DNA of 28,004 bases from Chrysochromulina tobinii (lineage: Eukaryota > Haptophyta > Prymnesiales > Chrysochromulinaceae). The notes beneath the pieces are model-generated. The model ran no database searches. It worked only from the letters and a program-made list of their open reading frames with translations, and was not told the DNA's origin. The stretch covers positions 1 to 28,004 of the forward strand of contig JWZX01002874.1 in assembly GCA_001275005.1 (NCBI GenBank). Direction: 5' to 3'. Of this stretch, positions 18,640-27,182 are shown in pieces; the first letter of the stretch is position 1; each line of letters starts with the position of its first letter. Position numbers and translations under genes: made by a program.

Positions 18640-18870
18640 CCCCCACACTCACAAGCTCTTTTCGTGTGGCAACGAGAGTTGCGATGCCCTCTGGTGTTGG
18701 ATGGGCGAAGATGGAGGCGATTGGGATCTTTAACGAAGCGGCGAGGCGCATCGCCTTGATGGAAGTGCAACCGTTCTCGAAGAGGTTCTCGCCGCGCTGT
18801 AAGCGAAAGCCCAAAGCGATCTGCACAGCCTCAAGGACCGCATCAAGGTGAGACTCGGCGCTTGCACGAT
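18640..18870 (-). other. ACP1 (carrier domain after the adenylation domain)
   Basis: The motif ENGCTSIKAMRLAASLK places the phosphopantetheine Ser at 18761-18763, with Cys-Thr in place of the common Gly/Asp-x before it. It lies between adenylation motif A10 (LTGKQDRNAL) and KS, as expected for a loading carrier. Confidence 0.8.
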
Positions 18871-19532
18871 CCACAAGGCTTCCCGGGCCATCCGGTCTGG
18901 GAGCAGCGACAACGGTCGACGATGATGTGTGGCGTACCGCTAGGAGTTGCGCCATGGAGGATTTCAATGCGTTCCGATCCTGCTTACCGGTGAGGGTCTT
19001 TGGAACGGCTTCGATCCGCACGACGGTTGGACGTATGGACGCCTCAAATGTGCGCCCGACGAATACCCGGACGGCATCCACGTCTGCGGTCACAACAAGC
19101 GCCCATATCGCATCTTCATGCACGAGGACCACCCCTTCAACAAGCTGTTCGCACTCTAGGAGGAGCGCTTCCATGCCCGACAGATCGACGCGATGGCCAC
19201 GCACCTTGACGACAGCGTCCGTGCGCCCCACAATCATCAGCAGCGAGCCATGCCACACTGCGCGATCGTTGCTCGTGAAGGCATTGCACGTGACACTCGT
19301 CTCGGAGAGGGCGACGCTGTCTGGGCTCTCAAATGCTGTCGGGTCACCCCCGATCATGTAGCCACGCTCCTGGTTCCATCCTCGAACGACGAGCCGGCCA
19401 GTCTGAGCCTCGAGCGAGATGGTGTTTTCCCACACGATCCCCATCATGGTGCCCATCTCACCGCTGCTGTCAACGATGGGCGCGTGTGTGATCCCCGAGC
19501 TCAGAAGCGAGTCGACGGTAGTCAGCGTCACA

Positions 19533-19788
19533 CTGGGTGCAGTACAAGGGGGAGAGAAAGCACTCAGGCATGAGGGTGTCAGAGCAGAGGTCCATGAGGC
19601 ATCAGCCGGGCGGGCTCGCCAATCTTGGCCCGACGGTTGGCATTTGTACAGGACAGGCGGGCGAGCTCGCGGCGGACGAGCATCAATCTCGGCGGCAAGA
19701 TCGCGGCGGGCGAGAATCAATCTCGGCGGCGAGCTCGCGGCGGGCAAGCATCAATCTCGGCGGCCATCTCTGCGGGCGAGCAGCCTAC
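19533..19788 (-). other. 256-nt intron in the adenylation domain
   Basis: The minus-strand donor is GA|GTAGGC (first intron base 19788). The acceptor follows a strong pyrimidine tract (ttctcccccttgtactgcacccag; last base 19533). Splicing joins codon phase 2, keeps the frame and bridges A5 to A6 without the stop that otherwise ends the frame at 19785. The interior carries a 34-bp tandem repeat. Confidence 0.82.
19662..19766 (-). repeat. 34-bp tandem repeat (3 copies) within the intron
   Basis: The string atcaatctcggcggc recurs at 19682, 19716 and 19750 with similar flanks (gagctcgcggcggRcgag), giving three units of 34 bp. It lies entirely inside the predicted intron, so its translation in the flanking frame has no protein meaning. 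Confidence 0.85.
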
Positions 19789-21074
19789 TCTTTGCGCATG
19801 CAGATGTCGGCGGAAGTCTCGGTGGTCGACAGGATGTTATGTAATCGGATGTGGGGAAACTTGCGCAAGAAGGCTCGCGCGGTAGCGAGCGGGAGCGCCT
19901 CGCCCGAGGAAAAGACATGCGCGAGCGACAGTGGTAGTGTGTCGCACAGGTCGGTCATCAGCTGCATCTGGCTCGGGGTCAGGCAGTCGATGTACGTGGC
20001 GCGCGTCTCCATGAGGTATCGTACCAGACCAACGACGTCCACGTTGCACGCAGTGGGTGTGATCACGAGCGTGCGCCCCATGGTGAGAGGCACATGCCAG
20101 TACCAGATCCAAAACAAGTTCATTGCCGCACGCGTCCCGAAGACGGGCGCCGGCATGTGGTACGTTCGCCAGCGAGACCAGTGAGCGATGCGAAAGTTCG
20201 TCACTGCCATCGCTTTGGGCATGCCGGTACTTCCGCTCGTCCACCCGATGATATGCGCGTCGCCGAGGGACGCGCCCGGCGGCAATGGCACGCGTGAGAG
20301 CGGGATCGTGCGCCTAAGCGTCAGCTTGTCTACGCGCACCACTTGCACACCATCCAATGCTTCACCGTCGTCGACGCCATCGATGGATTTGTCAACGAGG
20401 AGCGCGACGCATCCGGTGCTCAGGAGCATGTACTGCCGTTTGGCAGGCTGCTCTGCGATGTCGCATGCCGTCATCCGCCGCAGGGCAAGACCAAGCAACG
20501 TCGCACAGCTTAGAATGGACGGTGCCAGCTGGACACCAACGAACACGTCACCATCGCGTCCAGCCGCGCGGGTATGCATTGCAGCGCATGCGGGCACACG
20601 AGCAGCGAGCTCCTCCCCGACTGCGCACGCCATCGAGCATAGCTCGGCGTATGTGACGGAGCTGTGCGCATCGCATACGGCCTCGGCATCGGGTCTACGG
20701 TGCGCGTGGTCCACAATGAGCCGTGCGACACCGCGGATGTGCCTCGAGCAGATCGCGGCAACAACCGGCTCCCAATCCATGAGCTGCTCACCATCGGCCA
20801 GGCAGCTGACGTGCACATTCAGCCGCCCGCTGACGGTCGGCCCAGGACTGTCTGTCACCACGTACAATGGGCCTGGCACGCGTTTCAACCATTCTGTGAC
20901 TGCTGATATTGTGCCACACAGCACAATGAGTTGCACATCAGCAGGCGGTCGTTCGGCTGCAACAAATCGCACGGGCCACGCAGCCGCTTCAGATGGCAGA
21001 TAGAGTGGCGCAGGCACCAAGACGACGACATCGTGGAGGGAGACGGCCGCGATATGATCAAAGCGCGTAGGCAT

Positions 21075-21377
21075 CGGCCAATGTCGCGTCGCCCGTCGAC
21101 CCGTGAAGGCCGCGGTCAAGCACGAGCCGTCCGTCGGGCGACACGTCGCCTTTTCACAGGAATTGCATGGAATTGGATGAACTCCCACCATAGTGCATGC
21201 CCGGGTCGCCCCCGCCGCGCAAGGGCATGCCCAGGTCGCCCCCGCCGCGCGGCAAGAAACGCGCCGAGGCGGGCACTGTGAAATTAAAGATTCGCGTTTG
21301 AGGACTTTTTTCAGGGTGGCGACGTCTTCATCGCGGAGCGGACTCTGTGTAGCTCGTCCTAGTCCTCGACGGCGGTT
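21075..21377. promoter_or_regulatory. Divergent intergenic region, putative shared promoter
   Basis: About 300 bp separates the start of the minus-strand megasynthase (21074; possible alternative 21191) from the + strand oxygenase/DsbA/methyltransferase fusion (21378). Both genes must be transcribed outward from here, which suggests shared regulation. No TATA box or known factor site could be identified; only a 30-bp duplicated GC-rich unit stands out. Confidence 0.45.
21195..21251. repeat. 30-bp direct repeat in the divergent promoter region
   Basis: Two adjacent copies begin with gcatgccc (21195 and 21225) and continue as ggtcgcccccgccgcgc, differing by one base in the shared part. The position between divergent genes makes a duplicated regulatory site possible but unproven. 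Confidence 0.75.
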
Positions 21378-24300
21378 ATGCGGCGGACCTTGCTCATGCT
21401 TGCGCTCGCTAGGGCCTCTTCCGAGGTCTCGCCTCCTCCCGGCATCGCTGTGCTCTCGCACGATGAACTTGTTGCAGACGGACCAGCGGCTGCTGCAGCG
21501 ATTCGACTGGCATATGCCGGCGATGCATCATACGGGCTGCTGATTGTGAAAGACATTCCTGGCTTTAGCGAGGCGAGGCGTGCTGCCATGAACGCCACGA
21601 TCCGGATGGCCAGAAGCCCGCCTCCTCACAGTCGTCGATCGCGGTCTACATGGCCTGGGTTCCGAAGTGACCAACACGTGGATGACCCTCTCCAGGGTGC
21701 CTTTCTGCACAACCCCTTGGAGGACATCGGCCGGGCGCAGGTCGATCCGGTCTTTGGCAAGACACCATGGCCGGATGCCGACTTCAAATCTGACGTCGTT
21801 CGGGTCAACCGCCTCATCTGGAATGTGACGCTCGCTGTGCTTCAGGGCACGGATCGTCTCATTGAAGAAGAAGCGCGGAAGGCGGGCACGGCGCCTCCGC
21901 AGGTGCCGCTCAGTGGCTTGATGCAGCAGTCCGACTTCCTCTACTTCCTCATGAAGATCTTCCGCAGTGAGTTCTCCCGCGGAGATGATCTCTTCGATGA
22001 TCTCGAGCACATGCGGAGTGAGGAGGGTGACCTGATGCGGAGTGAGGAGGGTGACCTGATGCAGCCCGACGCGACACCGACCTGGATGCCATCGCCGAGG
22101 TTAGCCGCTAGCTTAGATGCAAGTGCGGACCTGCAGCCAGCTGCCGAGCTGTCGTCGATGCGCACGCACTCGGCATCGTCGCGCGCTTCCAAGACGGCGA
22201 GCTCCAGCACATGCTCCGCCGAGCCTGCTGCCGAGCTGTCGTCGATGCGCACCCACTCGGCATCGTCGCGTGCTTCCAAGACGGCGAGCTCCAGCACATG
22301 TTCCGCCGAGCCTGCTGCCGAGCTGTCGTCGATGCGCACCCACTCGGCATCGTCGCGCGCTTCCAAGACGGCGAGCTCCAGCACATGCTCCGCCGAACCT
22401 GCTGCCGAGCTGTCGTCGATGCGCACCCACTCGGCATCGTCGCGCGCTTCTAAGACGGCGAGCTCCTCCTTGAGCTCGGCCGAGGACGGCGCTTCAAGGG
22501 GCGAAGTGGAGCCCTATTGGCTACCATGGCATATCGACCCGAACACAATCTCAACGCTGACCGGCGACGCATTCTTCGATTTTGGCGCGGCACACACCAT
22601 TGAGCTCCCTGAGTACCCTGAAGAGGGTCTGGGCTTGCAGCTCTTGAATGCCCTCGGGGAGACAGTCTACGTCTCCAAGCATATTGATGACTCGTCCCTC
22701 GTCATCATGATGGCCGCCGGCGCACAGGTGCACACGGGCGGACTGTTACGTGGATGCATGCACGCTGTTAAGCGGCAGGCGGCGCCGCCGGGCGCGTCAC
22801 GGATCATGTACTACCAGGCATGGTACGGTCCGAGTGCACATAAGATCACGCCGCCGCCGGGATCGGACTACCACCCATCGCGCACGACCGCGGCCACCGC
22901 ATCGAATGAAATCGGGCGGCGGGTGCGCGCAGTCGTGGACCCGATTGTCAACGCGGTGTACAATCGTACGCAGCGCACGATGCTGCTCGACTTCCGTCGC
23001 CAATTCCAACGCCTTCCAGTGGGCAACGAGCGCGACGGCAGCCAGGCGCATTTTGAGGCGCTCGATGCTGCTTTGCCCCTCGGCCCTTCGCCGGCGCGCC
23101 TCACCATCGACATGATCACTGATCTGAGCTGCCCCCTTGCCTACCTCGGGTTGAAGCGGCTTCGGGCGGCGCTCGCGCACCTGGGCCTCGATGAGGGGGC
23201 TGGCGTGCGCCTCCGGTTTCATGCCGTCTTCATTAACCCAAATATGGACATGGACGGTGAAGAGATGGGGGCTTACATGCGCAAGCGGCGCGACATTTCT
23301 CTCGAAGAGTACAACGATGACTCATACCCGCTCAACGCCGCCGCTCGTGCACTCAACTACGCGTACGATAACACTCGGCGTGTGATCAATCCGAGGCGCG
23401 CGCATCTCTTCGTTGGAGCTGCGGGCGAAGAGCACCATGCGCGCGTGTACGAGGCACTTGCGGAGCGCTACTTCGAACATGGTGATGACATTAGTGACAT
23501 GGACACGCTGCTGGCCCTCAACGGCAAGCTTGGGCTCCTGATGCTTGAACGGCACGGATCCTGCTTGAACGAGCTCATGATGCGCCGCGCAATGGACCGC
23601 GCCGAGGGACCGCTGATGAACACGTACCGCCGATTGGATCCCCTTGTTGAGGGCGTGCCTCATTTCCTTGTCCGGGAGGGTGTGCACGGGAGCGGGCTTG
23701 AGCTGCACGGGCCAGTGGACGTCGACACGTTCATCGATGCGCTGCGACGTGTCGACGAGGCTCGCCATGCCCCTCCATTCGGCGACAGCTTCGGCCTACA
23801 GCAGCCTGCTGGCATGGTGATGCCCGGCTTTGGCGGAAAGCCCATACCCGTTCCGACGGTTGACCGGCTCGGCGGCGCGAGCATCAGTGCGTTCAATCTC
23901 CACGGCTGGAGTGGCCCAGAGTCGTGGCCGTATAAGTCGTCTGACTTTTCGCGGCTCGACGAGAATGATGACGCGCTCAAGTATGCTGCGCCTAACTTCG
24001 GCCACCACATTGACGCACCTGCGCGCGCCGCGCTGAGCGCGACCTATGCGGTCTTCTTCGACTCGGCGAACCCGCGCCGCATCGGCGGTTCCGAGCTGCG
24101 CGCCAACCTCGAGCTGCTCGACCTGGCAAGCTCATGGACGAGTCACTACCCGCCACTGCCCAACACTACGCGCGTGACCGTGCATGGCCTCAACGCGTTC
24201 GAACTGGGTGCGAACGTGATCGCTCACCGCCGGGACGTGCTCAACCTCAATCTGCATCCGGCGCTGCCATACGCTGATGGCTCCTTCAACTTCGTGACGA

Positions 24301-24593
24301 TGGCCGCGAGTGTGGGCTACTTGACGAGACCGCGTGAGGTCTTTGCGGAGATGAATCGCGTGCTCAAGCCGGGGGGCGTCGCGATCGTTAGCTTCACCAA
24401 TCGCGTGTTCGATGAGAAAGCCACCAGCCTTTGGCTCAACAACATGGACGAAGAGGTCGCACTCTCCAGCATCGTACGCAACTACTTTTACTTCGGCCCC
24501 GTCGCCGGATGGCAGAACGTCACGAGCGCTGATGTAAGCCCACACCCGACGGAGGGTGATCCCATGTGGATCGTTACTGCCGTCAAGGCCTGA
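21378..24593 (+). CDS. Trifunctional fusion: 2OG-Fe(II) oxygenase - DsbA/FrnE-like - SAM methyltransferase
   Basis: One open frame encodes 1071 aa. Part 1 (about 20-480) resembles isopenicillin-N-synthase-type 2OG oxygenases. It has an N-terminal YGLLIVKDIPGF segment, the iron ligands WHID (His385, Asp387) and GCMHAV (His462), and Arg475 placed to bind 2-oxoglutarate. Part 2 (about 573-795) matches the DsbA/FrnE/2-hydroxychromene-carboxylate isomerase fold (DLSCPLAYLG, GVPHFLV), but the usual second Cys of CxxC is missing. Part 3 (about 850-1071) is a type 11-like methyltransferase with LLDLASSWTSHYP, LPYADGSFNFVTM and NRVLKPGGVAIVSF. The oxygenase part holds an insertion of roughly 150 residues with tandem repeats (about 205-375). 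MRRTLLMLALA at the start may be a short signal/anchor. Divergence from the megasynthase suggests a tailoring role; the substrate is unknown. Confidence 0.85.
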   Translation: MRRTLLMLALARASSEVSPPPGIAVLSHDELVADGPAAAAAIRLAYAGDASYGLLIVKDIPGFSEARRAAMNATIRMARSPPPHSRRSRSTWPGFRSDQHVDDPLQGAFLHNPLEDIGRAQVDPVFGKTPWPDADFKSDVVRVNRLIWNVTLAVLQGTDRLIEEEARKAGTAPPQVPLSGLMQQSDFLYFLMKIFRSEFSRGDDLFDDLEHMRSEEGDLMRSEEGDLMQPDATPTWMPSPRLAASLDASADLQPAAELSSMRTHSASSRASKTASSSTCSAEPAAELSSMRTHSASSRASKTASSSTCSAEPAAELSSMRTHSASSRASKTASSSTCSAEPAAELSSMRTHSASSRASKTASSSLSSAEDGASRGEVEPYWLPWHIDPNTISTLTGDAFFDFGAAHTIELPEYPEEGLGLQLLNALGETVYVSKHIDDSSLVIMMAAGAQVHTGGLLRGCMHAVKRQAAPPGASRIMYYQAWYGPSAHKITPPPGSDYHPSRTTAATASNEIGRRVRAVVDPIVNAVYNRTQRTMLLDFRRQFQRLPVGNERDGSQAHFEALDAALPLGPSPARLTIDMITDLSCPLAYLGLKRLRAALAHLGLDEGAGVRLRFHAVFINPNMDMDGEEMGAYMRKRRDISLEEYNDDSYPLNAAARALNYAYDNTRRVINPRRAHLFVGAAGEEHHARVYEALAERYFEHGDDISDMDTLLALNGKLGLLMLERHGSCLNELMMRRAMDRAEGPLMNTYRRLDPLVEGVPHFLVREGVHGSGLELHGPVDVDTFIDALRRVDEARHAPPFGDSFGLQQPAGMVMPGFGGKPIPVPTVDRLGGASISAFNLHGWSGPESWPYKSSDFSRLDENDDALKYAAPNFGHHIDAPARAALSATYAVFFDSANPRRIGGSELRANLELLDLASSWTSHYPPLPNTTRVTVHGLNAFELGANVIAHRRDVLNLNLHPALPYADGSFNFVTMAASVGYLTRPREVFAEMNRVLKPGGVAIVSFTNRVFDEKATSLWLNNMDEEVALSSIVRNYFYFGPVAGWQNVTSADVSPHPTEGDPMWIVTAVKA
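22011..22058 (+). repeat. Perfect 24-bp tandem duplication
   Basis: Two identical 24-bp units starting atgcggagtgagg (22011 and 22035) encode MRSEEGDL twice, just ahead of the larger 87-bp array in the oxygenase part of the fusion gene. Confidence 0.9.
22143..22470 (+). repeat. 87-bp tandem repeat, four copies, open in all six frames
   Basis: Copies start at 22143, 22230, 22317 and 22404 (the last is incomplete) and are almost identical. In the gene's frame they encode AELSSMRTHSASS / RASKTASSSTCSAEP. The length is 29 codons, so copy number changes keep the frame. No stop occurs across the array in any of the six frames. The encoded Ser/Ala-rich segment is probably disordered and sits in the oxygenase part before the HID motif. 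Confidence 0.92.
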
Positions 24594-24939
24594 GGAACTA
24601 TCGCGTCGAGGAGGCTGTGAGACACCCAGGAAGCTGCAACGGAGGCAAGACCAAAAGATGCAGACCGCGTTTGAATAATCATTAAATAGCAACGGTGTAC
24701 CCGTGATGTAAGTAGAAACCCTCGGCGGAGTTTTGCCGCAAGACAGGGGGTCTGGCCGCGACCCGAGTCCCGACCGGACGGACATGCCCGTGCGTACGAT
24801 CGGCGAACGGCGTGCCGAACCCTCCCGCCTCCGTTCGGTATTGTCGATCGTCGGACGCGGGGGGGTCCCGCCGATCATTTTTACTTTGAGTTGATAATAC
24901 AAATACACGCATGCCCATACTGCTGTGAGGCGCTCTTGC
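24594..24939. other. Convergent intergenic region, nothing recognised
   Basis: About 345 bp lies between the TGA of the fusion gene and the TGA of the convergent minus-strand methyltransferase gene. It holds a short AT-rich stretch near 24675-24690 but no clear repeat, RNA or gene. Confidence 0.5.
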
Positions 24940-27182
24940 TCACCAGAGGCACCCGAAGCAGCGTTCGTTGTAGGCGAGTCCTGTCGTCGGCGGCTTGTCA
25001 CCGACCTGCAGGGTGAAGCCACAGAGACGGTTCTCGTACTTCATCTCCATGTCATTCCCTCCTCGCCCGCCGATGATTGTGTGCCACTTGGCAATCTCCT
25101 TCAGACTCGCTGTGACCCGCTCGCCACCAATGCGGCCGTAAGCGACGTCTTGCTGCTGGTAGGTATCGGCCTGCGCCGACTCGAGGAGCGTGCCACTCTC
25201 GTGAGCCTCGGGCGCGAGCAGCTTGAAGTAATTGTACTTGTCGTCGCCGAAGGTAGCATCGGCCGTCCAGACGATCGAAGGCGCCGTCCACGGGCCCTGC
25301 GCCATGCTGGTGAGAGGAAGTGGGCGAGGAGGTGGCGCGATGAAGGTTTGATCCTGAGTCAGTGCCACGCCGTGGATGAAGCGCCAACCATTGTACCGTG
25401 GGTAGATGCCGTGGTACCTGTGCGGGATAGGACTCGAGCGGCCGTCTCTGTAAGCAGCAGCGCACGAACAGGGCAGACGCGTGGCTCAAGCAGCGTTCGG
25501 GCCTCTCAACCCACCGTTTTGCTGTACCCAAACCCACCGCGAGCCACACCCCTCCACATGGCCACATTGGCCACCATCGCTGGCCGGTGGATGACTGGCC
25601 GGTCGGCCTCGCCCTCGAAACCAGCGGGCATCCAACCGTACGAATGCCCTTGCTCGACCTCGATACGGAGCTCCGGTCGCCCCAGTGAGCCCCGGCCGAC
25701 CCCTGCCTGCTGGAGAACTGCCTGGGCTTTGGGGTTGGAGGGGCGGAGGGTGATGGTGGCACCGTTGACGCTATCGTCGACGATGCACATCTCCTCACCC
25801 TCAAGGACGATCCCAGGACCAACGCCCGTCTGGAGGGGTGTGTACGTGTTCAGCAGCTCGATCGGCCCCATGCTCGGCTGCGACGTGTCGTACAGCCAAG
25901 CGGTCGAGCTCTGCAGCGTCGCAGTGTGGAAGACCCGCACAGCGATGAAGAGAGGGCCGAGGAAGAAGTGGTACTGGAGCGAGTCGTGCAGACCGGGTTG
26001 AGGCGGCGACAGCCAAGGCAGCGGCGGCTGGGCGGAGGCGGCCCCGATCAGCTGCTCTGCGGCGGACGCTTGGGTCGCGACGACACGCTTGGTCTGCGCC
26101 TCCACTGCAGGCTGTGCCCCCAAGCTCACTTGGGGAGGAGGGACAGCCTGCGGAGTGGCCGGGGCCGAGGCGCCACAATACGTGGCCAAATTTTCGAGGA
26201 GGTGCACTGGCTGCGGCGTCGGCTTGTTCGCGCGGCTTTTCCTCCCTGCTATCAACGCCGCCTCGGCCTTCCCTGGCCGGCGGCCAGTGATGCGCACACC
26301 TCCCACACGGCCGCCCGCGAAGAGTTCGTCAATCTTGGAGTAGAAGTAGGAGCGGTTCTCAAAGATCTGGCGGCCGTGGAGGGCAACCATCTCGGCCTCG
26401 GCGGCAACGTACTCCGTGTGCCGTGCGGCGGTCCAATGGGCCCATTTGGCCGTCATGTCCACAGTCTCCACGTCGACGAACCCAACGTCCTCGAGCTCCG
26501 CTACATAGGCGGACACAGAGGTCACGCTCGGGGCCTTAACGAGATCCACAAGGGTTCGACCCTCGGCGGCGGTGGCAGGGGCCACGGCAGCAAAGTCATC
26601 GATCACGAAGGTGCCACCCGGGCGGATGCGGGGCAGGATGCCCGCGTGGAGCGCCCGCCGATCGGGAATATGCAAGTTGACGAGCAGCGACATGAAGTGA
26701 TCGAATTGCCCATGGAGCCCAAAGGGCTGAGGCAGCTGCAGCGAGTGCACGCCGGTGGCATCGGCATTTACGAAGCTCACGAGTTTATTTATGCTGCGGC
26801 AACGCGATGTAAGACTGGCCGATGCCTCATAAAGATCGCGCTGAAGCTCAACGCCCACAACAGAGCAGCCGGTCGTGGCGGCGAGGTACCGAGCGGGCCC
26901 ACCGATACCGCTGCCGATGTCGAGAAGTGTCGAGCCCGGCCCCAGGCCCAGCAGCTCAGCCACCTCGTCGCACGCCTCCGTCCCCAGGTAGTGGTATTGG
27001 TCGAGGTGGCCCAGGGAGGACAAGTCGCTCACTTCGAGCGGGCCCACGGCCTTGCCTACCCTATCGAGAGCTTTCTCCACCGCGCGCACGCGCCAGTTAT
27101 ACATCGCGCCAGATGTCATCGACAGTTGCGCTGGAGCTGATGACAACAGGCGACGAGCCGTCGGCCGCAATTTGGGCAACAT
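24940..27182 (-). CDS. SAM-dependent methyltransferase with organelle presequence and unassigned C-terminal half; complement(join(24940..25447,25528..27182))
   Basis: Two exons give 720 aa. I chose the ATG at 27182 because it starts a classical presequence (MLPKLRPTARRLLSSAPAQL), mitochondrial in style although a plastid cannot be excluded. The class I methyltransferase (about 30-335) has LGTEACDEVAELL, motif I LLDIGSGIGGPARYLA, the acidic loop VVGVELQRDLYE, and the post-motif ILPRIRPGGTFVIDDF. This is the layout of small-molecule methyltransferases such as the sarcosine/phosphoethanolamine and sterol types. After an Ala/Pro/Gln-rich linker (about 345-410) comes a domain I do not recognise, with HSYGWMPAGFEGE, YHGIYPRYNGWRFIHG and WTADATFGDDKYNYFKLL. 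Splicing is required to join its two parts. The gene is next to the megasynthase/oxygenase pair, so a tailoring role is possible, but a housekeeping organellar role is equally open. Confidence 0.75.
25448..25527 (-). other. 80-nt intron in the methyltransferase gene
   Basis: The donor is GG|GTACAG (first base 25527) and the acceptor is GCTTACAG|AG (last base 25448). It is the only local donor in the phase needed to connect the 5' frame (which otherwise stops at 25506) to the sensible frame that reads IPHRYHGIYPRYNGW and ends at 24940. The acceptor is convincing. The donor is non-consensus at +3 to +6, and a second acceptor at CGCACAG|GTAC is in the same phase. Confidence 0.6.

Larger units (their letters stand above)
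18955..20800 (-). other. Adenylation domain of the megasynthase (split by an intron)
   Basis: Core motifs are recognisable: A1-like VTYAEL, A3 GWTSGSTGMPKAM, A5-like NILSTTETSAD, A6 RLVVRGWNQERGY, A8 GRTDAVVKVRGHRVDL and A10 LTGKQDRNAL. The A4 region (FGTRAAMNLFW) lacks the Asp that contacts the alpha-amino group in amino-acid-specific NRPS domains. A non-amino carboxylic acid starter is therefore inferred, but the exact substrate cannot be read. Confidence 0.82.
12413..21074 (-). pseudogene. Hybrid adenylation-polyketide synthase megasynthase (A-ACP-KS-KR-DH-ER-ACP-FSH1), interrupted by one in-frame TAG; complement(join(12413..19532,19789..21074))
   Basis: Two exons join in frame into 2802 codons including the final TGA. 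Domain order: A (about 110-560), ACP1 (Ser about 686), KS (about 765-1171), KR (about 1415-1590), DH (HxxxGxxxxP at about 1696), ER (about 2060-2376), ACP2 (GVDSL, Ser about 2534) and an FSH1-like serine hydrolase (GFSQGG, Ser about 2702). No acyltransferase signature (GHSxG) is present between KS and KR, so the extender unit would have to come in trans. One fully reducing elongation followed by hydrolytic or cyclising release is the inferred chemistry. Codon 905 is TAG (18104-18106), inside KS and 24 codons before its active-site Cys. All other catalytic motifs look intact. I chose the ATG at 21074; one at 21191 is also in frame. TAG is used as a normal stop by two other genes here, so recoding is unlikely. 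A sequence error is a real alternative to a pseudogene. Confidence 0.85.

Noticed and set aside
18067-19747. Interpretation of the megasynthase as two or three separate genes
   Set aside because: The KS domain would be cut in the middle with both halves in one frame, and the A domain would be cut between core motifs A5 and A6 where a good intron explains the break.
22108-22473. Genes in the other five frames of the 87-bp repeat
   Set aside because: All frames are open merely because the repeat unit lacks stops and has a length divisible by three; only the frame of the fusion protein continues into recognisable domains.
24925-26001. Long + strand frame of 358 codons
   Set aside because: It overlaps antisense to the methyltransferase gene, has no domain motifs and mirrors its codon bias; it is a shadow frame.
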